Below, piece after piece: positions 1 through 5,078 of a stretch of DNA of 5,078 nt. Numbering within the stretch: the stretch's first letter is position 1; every line of letters starts with the position of its first letter. The stretch spans positions 1 through 5,078 of the forward strand of contig PKSZ01000407.1 in assembly GCA_002869425.1 (NCBI GenBank), in the 5' to 3' direction. Source of the stretch: Marinilabiliales bacterium (GTDB lineage: Bacteria; Bacteroidota; Bacteroidia; Bacteroidales; BM523). The notes below the pieces were generated by a model. The model saw only the letters and a list, made by a program, of their open reading frames with translations. It searched no databases and was not told where the DNA came from. Position numbers and translations under genes: made by a program.

Positions 1-213
1 CTCAATTCAGGGGAGTCAGAAATATACCTTTCTTCTTATTCAGATTATCTAAAATTTATGCTTAAAAAATGATTCCCCCACAGAAATTCCGCTTGATCCA
101 TGAAATCTCAAAAAGTTTAATCTATCCTAAGATAAGATAGTCAATGCAGGCACTTAAAAGATGTATTACACTTTAAGTACAAATGCGTATGATCAGCTGA
201 ATATACAATGTGA

Positions 214-663
214 TTATTTTTCCGGCAATTTTACATTAATTGCCTTTAAGCCTTTTACTCCTTTTTCGGTAAGGAATTCAACCTTCAAACCATTGCTAAT
301 TTCAATATCGCAATCATTTCTATGGATAAAAATAGATTCCCTGGTATTATCATCAATGATAAAACCATAGCCTTTTAATGAATCATAACTGGTAATGGTA
401 CCAACTTTTTTAGGATCTTCTTCACGAAATTCCTTTTTGGGAACACCAATCTCAATATCCTCAATATTTATTTCTTCCTTATTCTCTAAATCGGGGGGTG
501 TATCAGATATGTTTCCGTGCTCATCAACATAAGCAATCATGTCGTCCATGCCGCTTTTTCCCTGCTCCTTCTTTTCTAGTCTCCGGCTTTCTTTTGCTTT
601 CCGTTTTTTTGCTTTTTTATTTCGAATTTCCTTCTTCCCATAAGTTTCCTTTGATCTAGCCAC
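214..663 (-). CDS. Cold-shock-domain protein with basic N-terminal extension
   Basis: Predicted RNA-binding protein of 149 residues, about twice the size of a classical CspA. The C-terminal part (about residues 86-147) is a cold-shock OB fold with an RNP1-like motif KGYGFI (97-102) and an RNP2-like motif SIFIHR (110-115). The front (about 8-38) is very rich in Lys, Arg and Glu and probably helical or disordered. A segment at 40-58 (DDMIAYVDEHGN followed by ISDTPPD) is, from memory, conserved in Bacteroidota cold-shock proteins that begin MARS-x-ET. That family start is why I choose the GTG at 661-663 over the GTG two codons upstream at 667-669; no ATG is available in frame. The stop is TAA. 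It lies 115 bp downstream of the small cold-shock gene, beyond that gene's terminator, and I see no convincing promoter of its own, so read-through is possible. A role in RNA chaperoning or ribosome-associated cold adaptation is inferred; the exact function is unknown. Confidence 0.88.
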   Translation of the reverse strand: MARSKETYGKKEIRNKKAKKRKAKESRRLEKKEQGKSGMDDMIAYVDEHGNISDTPPDLENKEEINIEDIEIGVPKKEFREEDPKKVGTITSYDSLKGYGFIIDDNTRESIFIHRNDCDIEISNGLKVEFLTEKGVKGLKAINVKLPEK

Positions 664-732
664 AAGCACACATTTTTTTATTTCTATTTATGGAAGCAGT
701 ATCCATCTTTTGTTTTCCTTTTGTCTAAAAAT

Positions 733-766
733 AAACAGAGCCAAAACTTAAGTTTTGGCTCTGTTT
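733..766 (-). terminator. Strong intrinsic terminator of the small csp gene
   Basis: A perfect 34-bp palindrome folds into a stem of about 15 bp (arm AAACAGAGCCAAAAC) around a TTAA loop. It begins 13 bp past the csp stop codon. On the minus strand it is followed directly by a T-rich tract (ATTTTTAGAC, running down to about 723), as expected for a Rho-independent terminator. The plus-strand flank is also moderately T-rich, so it could work in both directions, but no plus-strand gene faces it. It separates the two cold-shock genes. Confidence 0.88.
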
Positions 767-778
767 TCATTAATGATA

Positions 779-970
779 CTACTGAACATTAATAGCAGAT
801 TCGCCTCTATCGCCTTGTTTAATTTCAAAACTAACTTCTTGTCCTTCTGCTAAACCATCATAAGGTTTCAATAAACCAGAACGATGTACAAATACATCTT
901 TTCTTCCTTCTACTTCAATAAAACCAAATCCTTTTGTTTCATTGTACCATTTAACTTTTCCTTCAAACAT
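779..970 (-). CDS. CspA-family cold-shock protein
   Basis: Small single-domain nucleic-acid-binding protein of 63 residues, slightly shorter than the 66-70 residues typical of the family. It has the complete cold-shock OB fold: KVKWYN (5-10) with Trp8, RNP1 KGFGFI (13-18), and RNP2 DVFVH (25-29). Proteins of this family melt RNA secondary structure and act as transcription antiterminators or translation facilitators in the cytoplasm. The ATG start agrees with the usual first residues of the family, and the upstream sequence is A/T-rich without a Shine-Dalgarno. The stop is TAG. It is followed by a strong terminator and preceded by a possible long leader (about 190 nt if the promoter near 1171-1178 is right), a typical arrangement for cold-inducible csp messages. 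Whether this copy is cold-induced or constitutive cannot be told from sequence. Confidence 0.96.
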   Translation of the reverse strand: MFEGKVKWYNETKGFGFIEVEGRKDVFVHRSGLLKPYDGLAEGQEVSFEIKQGDRGESAINVQ

Positions 971-1164
971 AATAATATAATTACTTTTTTGAGCATAATC
1001 TTTTTAAATATTTAGATCAACTATGCCCGATTAATACTTAAGCCAACTGTATATTGAGGCCAACGAATGTCTTCTCTATATGACCAATTAGCTATTTACT
1101 TTAATTTTAATAAGAAAAATACCTTGATTCCCGAAGAGATGATAACGTAAAATCCTTAAAAAAA
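971..1164 (-). promoter_or_regulatory. Putative long 5' leader of csp
   Basis: If transcription starts about seven bases past the -7 element at 1171-1178, the csp message has an untranslated leader of roughly 190 nt. Known cold-shock mRNAs such as E. coli cspA have structured leaders of similar length that control stability and translation. Visible here are two direct copies of GTTGGC on the minus strand (plus-strand GCCAAC at 1042-1047 and 1059-1064, 17 nt apart) and several U-rich runs. I could not identify a cold-box homologue or a convincing stable fold by eye. The leader is inferred from the promoter call. Confidence 0.35.
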
Positions 1165-1201
1165 CATTTACAAAGATAATGCTTTTGTGGCTCAATGCAT
1201 T
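1165..1201 (-). promoter_or_regulatory. Candidate Bacteroidota promoter for csp
   Basis: The minus strand carries TATCTTTG at 1178-1171, an exact match to the Bacteroidota -7 consensus TAnnTTTG recognised by the primary sigma factor of this phylum. The -33 element is less clear: TTAATG lies 19 nt upstream and TTG 14 nt upstream, and neither is a good TTTG at the preferred 19-21 nt spacing. It is the best promoter candidate in the 405-bp gap upstream of csp. Confidence 0.5.
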
Positions 1202-1375
1202 AAAAAATGTGAATTATCTTTACTTTTTGACCATTTTTTTCTGATTTCCGCCAAAATGCCCATCTTTTTGAGTCGAAATTCAGGATAAAAGCATAAAATT
1301 ACCTTCCATAGCTCCTATAACAGATTATTATTATCGGTAATATTTATAAACTGAAAGCATAATTTAACAAAGAAT

Positions 1376-2932
1376 TTATCTTGTATTATGCTTGACAAAT
1401 TTTTCCTGTTTCTGTATTTTTTGTCCCAGAGATCTAAAAACTTCTAGTTTATTTGTCAGGTAATTTTTTTCTTGATCCTTTAATTGCCAGCTAACATAAC
1501 GATTATTGTCTTTAAAATCGTAATAAAAATCTGCAAATAAAGCATGGGGATTAAATACAATCTCAATTTGTGATAATAATATGTCATTTTCAATCAGCTG
1601 ATCAACGATTCCAGCCACTGCATCTTTAGTGGTTGCAATTACAGTAAATTTTAAATTTTGCTTTTCAATTTCCTTAATTTCCTTATAATAAATATTCTCC
1701 AGAACCTTATTTATCAAATCGGTTTTATTTCCTCCATAAACCCTGTCTTCAGGACTTAAATGCAATAAATACGAAAAGCGACCGGGATAATTAATTAGCA
1801 CTCCCGTACAGGTATATATACTTTTAGTAAAAACAACTTCATTTGTATCTATTCTTTTGTATTCATCCATATCAACCGCTACAAATCTATTTGTTTCATC
1901 GAATAGTATCGGAGTATTCCCGGATACATTTACCGGTGAATACAGCTCTTCTGTGAACTTTTCCGGATTGTTCCTATATATTTCTGTAACCACTTCATCT
2001 TCATCAATCTTTGCAGTAATCAACCAATCTGTATCAAAAAAACTAAATACTTCAAAAGATGTTAAAACGCTTTTGCCCCTGTAATCTTTAACAATTGAAT
2101 TGCCCGATCTTGTTTTAAATTTCATTAGAAGGTTATCATTAGAAATTTTCTCTTCAAAAATAGCAGAAGTCGTTTCAAATCTTGAATCACACATAAAATA
2201 CTGTTCTTTATTTACCAACAATACTTCTCCTGTTTTCAATAAATTTTTGTAATCTGAAAGTAGATTATTTATCTTATTTATGGCCACCTGGAAAGCATAC
2301 CAACCCACAATTGTTTTGTTTTCATATACAGGTTCAACAATAAATGCAGAATACTCATCAGAGCATTCATAATATTGAAAATCGACAAAATCTCTTACAG
2401 GATTTTGCTTGATTTTTTTTGATAATTCGGTCCTTGCCAAATCATCCATCCACAAATTTTTTCTATAATCTTTTTGCTTTAGTATCGTATGAAATATGCA
2501 TCCATCCTTATTGATAAACAATATATCGTAAAATAGATTATAATTTCTTACATGATCGATCAATATGTTTTTTTCAGACTGAGATAGACTTTTTTTGGCG
2601 TTGTCAGAATTATTTTCCTGCTCTAAATCAACACATTTCATCTGTTTAAAAAAGAAATCTCGCATCAATGTATCATCATGTACGCTCTTTGCCTGATTTA
2701 TAAGATCTTCTATATAACATTCTATCTTCTCCTTCCGCTCTGTTCTTACGTTTGTTATGAGCTTATAAGCATCTTCATACGTTCGTATACATCCAGTTTC
2801 TTCTGTATTGGATATTTTCTCCTTTTCGTCCTGTATTTGACAAGCAGATAAAGCCATACATAAAACAACAAACACACTCCCTATACACCTGAATTTCAAT
2901 TCAATCAATCGTACTAACATCTTATATATCAT
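1376..2932 (-). CDS. Cache-sensor lipoprotein with CheD-like C-terminal domain
   Basis: Unrecognised 518-residue protein. Seen: a basic start (K4, R8, K13, R15), a hydrophobic stretch (16-27) and a lipobox L-S-A-C with Cys31, indicating a lipoprotein signal peptide. Residues about 60-313 resemble a double Cache ligand sensor. The membrane-distal part has INKDGCIF (140-147), DYRKNL (155-160) and AFIVEPVY (196-203) with INKINNLL (218-225), as in sensors of methyl-accepting chemotaxis proteins. The proximal part ends with WLITAKIDEDEV (303-314), where chemoreceptors would enter a second membrane helix; none is present here. The C-terminal region (about 345-486) has Thr369, Cys375 and His391, with strand/helix order reminiscent of CheD-type deamidases. 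A charged tail (484-518) follows. Inferred: an envelope-anchored protein that binds a small molecule; enzymatic activity is a hypothesis. The start could instead be Met5. It stands alone, with 197 bp upstream and 405 bp downstream. The stop is TAA. Confidence 0.85.
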   Translation of the reverse strand: MIYKMLVRLIELKFRCIGSVFVVLCMALSACQIQDEKEKISNTEETGCIRTYEDAYKLITNVRTERKEKIECYIEDLINQAKSVHDDTLMRDFFFKQMKCVDLEQENNSDNAKKSLSQSEKNILIDHVRNYNLFYDILFINKDGCIFHTILKQKDYRKNLWMDDLARTELSKKIKQNPVRDFVDFQYYECSDEYSAFIVEPVYENKTIVGWYAFQVAINKINNLLSDYKNLLKTGEVLLVNKEQYFMCDSRFETTSAIFEEKISNDNLLMKFKTRSGNSIVKDYRGKSVLTSFEVFSFFDTDWLITAKIDEDEVVTEIYRNNPEKFTEELYSPVNVSGNTPILFDETNRFVAVDMDEYKRIDTNEVVFTKSIYTCTGVLINYPGRFSYLLHLSPEDRVYGGNKTDLINKVLENIYYKEIKEIEKQNLKFTVIATTKDAVAGIVDQLIENDILLSQIEIVFNPHALFADFYYDFKDNNRYVSWQLKDQEKNYLTNKLEVFRSLGQKIQKQEKFVKHNTR

Positions 2933-2989
2933 TCACGTATTATTAATCTGATTTTGATATTTTACAAGCATTTTCTACAATAACTGAGG

Positions 2990-3004
2990 GTTTATACAAA
3001 ATTA
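2990..3004 (-). promoter_or_regulatory. Possible -7 element upstream of the lipoprotein gene
   Basis: The minus strand reads TAATTTTG at 3004-2997, fitting TAnnTTTG. It would place the start of transcription about 57 nt before the lipoprotein start codon. No TTTG-like -33 element is visible at the expected distance, so support is weak. It is the only fitting site in the 197-bp gap after corA. Confidence 0.3.
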
Positions 3005-3129
3005 CCTGAAAAAAGTTTGTTAATAGTCCGTATTTCTACCTAATGTCCTTGGTTTAAACCATTCGAAATCTATAATCAGGTACTACAAATCGTCCTGTAG
3101 ACTAATAACAAGTTGATCATTTAAAGAGG

Positions 3130-4194
3130 CTACAGCCATTTTTTTCTCTTAAAAAACAGAATCATTACAACAGCAATTACGATCATAACAAACCACATGA
3201 TAAAATAACCATATTTGTAATGTAACTCCGGTACATTGTCGAAATTTGTTCCGTATATCCCTGCAATGAAAGTTAAAGGAATAAAAATACTGGAAAAAAT
3301 GGTGAGCACTTTCATTATGTCGTTCATCTTGTTGTTCACTCCATTATCGAACAAGTCCTGGTAATCTTTCAGCAAACTCTTGTATGTTTCAATCGATTCA
3401 ACAGCATGAATAACAAGATCGTTCAGGTCTCTGAAAAAGGGTAAATTTTCATCTTTTATCAGCTGTGAATCATTTCTTAATAAATTGGAAACCAACTCAC
3501 TAACCGGCTTAACTACTTTCAATAAAAATCTTATTTCTTTTTTAAAAAAATGTAACTGATCCTGCATTTTTTTACTTTGATTTTCTGCAATTTTATCCTC
3601 AAATTCATCAATTTGCTCACCAAAACTTTCAATAATTGTGATATAATTATCTACGATTGTATCTAAGAGTGCGTACAATAAATAATCGGAACCACTATTT
3701 CGTATTTTCCCTTTAGATTTTCTGATTCTGTCCCTTACAGGTTCAAAAACATCACCAACCTGTTCCTGAAAAGTAATCAATATACGCTCCATCAAAACCA
3801 GTCCAATCTGTTCAGTGGCCACCGTTTTTGATTTATTATCTATGGTGAGCATTTTCATAGAAACAAATACATTATCATCAAAATCCTCCATTTTGGGCCT
3901 TTGCGCTGTACTCACAAGATCCTCCATCATGAGTGGATGAAAAGCAAACAATTTACCTGCTTTTTTGATTAAATCAAGATCTTGAATACCATCAATATTG
4001 ATCCATGAAACTTTTCCTCCCTCATTTTGCACTTGTACTTCATCAACAGAAGACAATTCATTCTCAATCAACTCATCTTGATTATATTGAATCAAGCGAA
4101 TTCGAGAAACATCCATCTTTTTTTCTCCAATAAAAATCAACGAACCTGGCACCTGCCCCAGTGCTTGATGGCGCTTTTTAAAATATCTAGCCAT
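3130..4194 (-). CDS. corA: CorA-family divalent cation transporter, GTN variant
   Basis: Inner-membrane channel of the CorA/MIT superfamily, which forms pentamers and normally admits Mg2+ (or Co2+/Ni2+) down the membrane potential. At 354 residues it has the usual family length. The N-terminal cytoplasmic alpha/beta domain contains WINIDGI (64-70) and FAFHPLMMEDL (83-93), followed by the long helical stalk (about 140-290). Two C-terminal membrane helices lie at about 293-313 and 328-348, with the basic tail KRKKWL. The signature between the helices, normally YGMNF, reads YGTNF here (314-318), followed by a family-like VPEL (321-324). The Thr codon is ACA, two changes from ATG, so a single base error does not explain it. 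The altered selectivity loop makes Mg2+ specificity uncertain; ZntB-like relatives with other GxN motifs handle different ions. The ATG is 15 bp past the alr stop, suggesting one operon. The stop is TAG. Confidence 0.93.
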   Translation of the reverse strand: MARYFKKRHQALGQVPGSLIFIGEKKMDVSRIRLIQYNQDELIENELSSVDEVQVQNEGGKVSWINIDGIQDLDLIKKAGKLFAFHPLMMEDLVSTAQRPKMEDFDDNVFVSMKMLTIDNKSKTVATEQIGLVLMERILITFQEQVGDVFEPVRDRIRKSKGKIRNSGSDYLLYALLDTIVDNYITIIESFGEQIDEFEDKIAENQSKKMQDQLHFFKKEIRFLLKVVKPVSELVSNLLRNDSQLIKDENLPFFRDLNDLVIHAVESIETYKSLLKDYQDLFDNGVNNKMNDIMKVLTIFSSIFIPLTFIAGIYGTNFDNVPELHYKYGYFIMWFVMIVIAVVMILFFKRKKWL

Positions 4195-4209
4195 AATTAT
4201 TTCTTTTTG

Positions 4210-5019
4210 CTACTCAGTTAAGATTCTGGGAATATCATAAGGTAAGCGAGTTAATAATTCGTAATTCAACTGATCACTCATTTGAGAAAAGGAATGAACT
4301 GTAATTGTTAAATCTCCCTGCCGACCAATTAGTACTACTTCATCTCCTGCTTTTACATTATCAAGCCCACTAATATCCACAATCATCATATTCATGTTTA
4401 CAAGACCAATAACACCGCATCTATGACCATGTACCAAAACTCGTCCGTGGTTACTAAGTGTTCGGCTGTATCCATGTGAATAGCCAACCGGTACAATGGC
4501 AATGGTCATGTCTTCCTGGGCAAGAAAAGTTGTTCCATAACTAACAAACTCACCTGTTTTCACTTGCTTTACTACCATAATCTGACTTTTCCAACTCAGT
4601 ACCCGCTGCAGGGGATCCAATTTTTCACCATCATTGTGTAAGTAGTGAATACGTGTTTCATCACTGGGCCAAAAACCGTACTGCAGTATACCAATCCGCA
4701 CCATATCCATTTGGGTTTTAGTATATGTTATACTGGCTGCAGAACATGCTGTATGTTTACGATACGGCACAATACCATTTTTGGCAAACTGTTTTACATA
4801 TCTTTTATAATTACTAATTTGTCTCTGCACCCTCAGATGATTGGCAATACTCTCAGGACCTGCATAATGCGTACATATACCTGCAATTTCCAATACTTCT
4901 CTATTTTCATTGATCTTTTTAAAAAGCTTCTTGAATTCTTTTTTATCAAAGCCAGTCCTGTTCATACCTGTTTCTATTTCGATATGAATACGGGCTTTAA
5001 GGTTCAATTCAGTAGCCAT
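4210..5019 (-). CDS. alr: Alanine racemase, C-terminal two thirds
   Basis: PLP enzyme that interconverts L- and D-alanine for peptidoglycan. The 269 codons from the ATG at 5019 cover only part of a family of about 370 residues. The N-terminal third, with the PLP-binding Lys, lies beyond the window, so the ATG is an internal Met and not the true start. Numbered from that Met, visible features are the barrel motif TGMNRTGF (17-24) with the conserved Arg21, THYAG (50-54), VRIGILQYGF (107-116) with the PLP-contacting Arg108, and the catalytic Tyr161 in VSYGTTF. The usual GYADG reads GYSHG (179-183), and the usual GR(V/I)CMD segment reads GLVNMN (205-210), which I recall as a Bacteroidota subgroup trait. 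In this phylum Alr is often the C-terminal half of a MurF-Alr fusion, which cannot be checked here. An in-frame TGA upstream (5047-5049) raises doubt that the gene is intact. The stop is TAG; corA follows 15 bp on. Confidence 0.9.
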   Translation of the reverse strand: MATELNLKARIHIEIETGMNRTGFDKKEFKKLFKKINENREVLEIAGICTHYAGPESIANHLRVQRQISNYKRYVKQFAKNGIVPYRKHTACSAASITYTKTQMDMVRIGILQYGFWPSDETRIHYLHNDGEKLDPLQRVLSWKSQIMVVKQVKTGEFVSYGTTFLAQEDMTIAIVPVGYSHGYSRTLSNHGRVLVHGHRCGVIGLVNMNMMIVDISGLDNVKAGDEVVLIGRQGDLTITVHSFSQMSDQLNYELLTRLPYDIPRILTE

Positions 5020-5078
5020 TTGTATCGCTTTATCCAGCCGTCTGAATCAAAAAATAAAAAACTCAATGCCATTTTTTA
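5020..5078 (-). pseudogene. alr: Upstream alr coding sequence interrupted by in-frame TGA
   Basis: The frame of the alr fragment continues to the right window edge. Reading with the gene it gives KNGIEFFIF, then TGA at 5049-5047, then FRRLDKAIQ running directly into the ATG at 5019. Both sides look like genuine alr sequence in the same frame, so one nonsense codon is the simplest reading (for example TCA to TGA). A pair of compensating indels, one in the T6 run at 5049-5054 and one in GACGG, would also restore an uninterrupted frame. It may be a real disabling mutation or a sequencing or assembly error. Recoding of UGA is unlikely because Trp is TGG at the sites checked and no other gene here has internal TGA. 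Confidence 0.6.

Larger units (their letters stand above)
971..1375. other. 405-bp gap between lipoprotein and csp genes
   Basis: This A/T-rich stretch holds the candidate csp promoter and leader described separately. The half nearest the lipoprotein gene (about 1205-1375) shows no clear terminator hairpin with a T tract and no RNA gene. The only open frame of note is a 23-codon ATG frame on the minus strand at 1192-1263, encoding a Lys-rich peptide, which I do not call as a gene. No repeat or mobile-element ends are seen. Confidence 0.6.

Noticed and set aside
10..78. Distant inverted repeat GGGGAGTCA / TGATTCCCC near the left edge
   Set aside because: Short, needs a G-U pair and a loop of over 50 nt, and has no associated gene or mobile-element feature.
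161..370. 69-codon plus-strand open frame
   Set aside because: It overlaps the extended cold-shock gene antisense, has no recognisable domain, and the opposite strand has clear family motifs.
657..704. 16-codon minus-strand ATG frame just upstream of the extended cold-shock gene
   Set aside because: Very short, overlaps the chosen start, and has no recognisable features.
1857..2084. 75-codon plus-strand open frame
   Set aside because: Ser/Thr-rich translation lying wholly inside the lipoprotein gene on the other strand; a shadow frame.
3050..3061. Perfect 12-bp palindrome TGGTTTAAACCA between corA and the lipoprotein gene
   Set aside because: About one such palindrome is expected by chance in 5 kb, and there is only one copy and no linked regulator gene.
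3083..3100. Small hairpin (CTACA/TGTAG) downstream of corA as a terminator
   Set aside because: Only a 5-bp stem with no following T tract on the minus strand.
4027..4221. 64-codon plus-strand open frame
   Set aside because: Antisense to the start of corA with no domain signal; a shadow frame.
5047..5049. UGA recoded as an amino acid (alternative code or selenocysteine) in alr
   Set aside because: Trp codons checked here are TGG, no other gene has internal TGA, and alanine racemase is not a known selenoprotein; mutation or error is simpler.

Overview
The window looks like the chromosome of a low-GC member of the Bacteroidota, probably a marine or anaerobic Bacteroidia lineage near the Marinilabiliales/Prolixibacteraceae. 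Three things suggest this. The translation starts have A/T-rich leaders without Shine-Dalgarno sequences. Matches to the Bacteroidota -7 promoter element TAnnTTTG lie upstream of two genes. The alanine racemase and the N-terminally extended cold-shock protein resemble, from memory, Bacteroidota-specific subfamilies. All supported genes are on the minus strand, so transcription runs from the right edge to the left.

In transcription order the window holds five genes. (1) The C-terminal two thirds of an alanine racemase (alr), cut by the right edge and carrying an in-frame TGA at 5047-5049 inside recognisable alr sequence. (2) A CorA-family divalent cation channel 15 bp downstream, probably co-transcribed, whose signature motif reads G-T-N rather than G-M-N. 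(3) After 197 bp, a 518-residue lipoprotein with a double-Cache-like sensor region and a C-terminal domain whose Thr/Cys/His spacing and predicted strand-helix order resemble the CheD glutamine deamidase fold. (4) After a 405 bp gap with a good -7 promoter element and a long leader, a canonical 63-residue CspA-type cold-shock protein followed by a strong hairpin terminator. (5) A second cold-shock-domain protein with a long Lys/Arg-rich N-terminal extension, best started at a GTG. The left 213 bp show no gene.

The genes form three units: alr-corA (cell wall precursor and ion homeostasis), the lone lipoprotein, and two adjacent RNA-binding cold-shock genes. No phage, insertion sequence, CRISPR array, tRNA or rRNA is visible. 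The most unusual item is the lipoprotein, which appears to join an extracytoplasmic ligand-sensing module to a domain resembling an enzyme normally found in the cytoplasm. That reading rests on motif spacing judged by eye and needs a structural or profile comparison.
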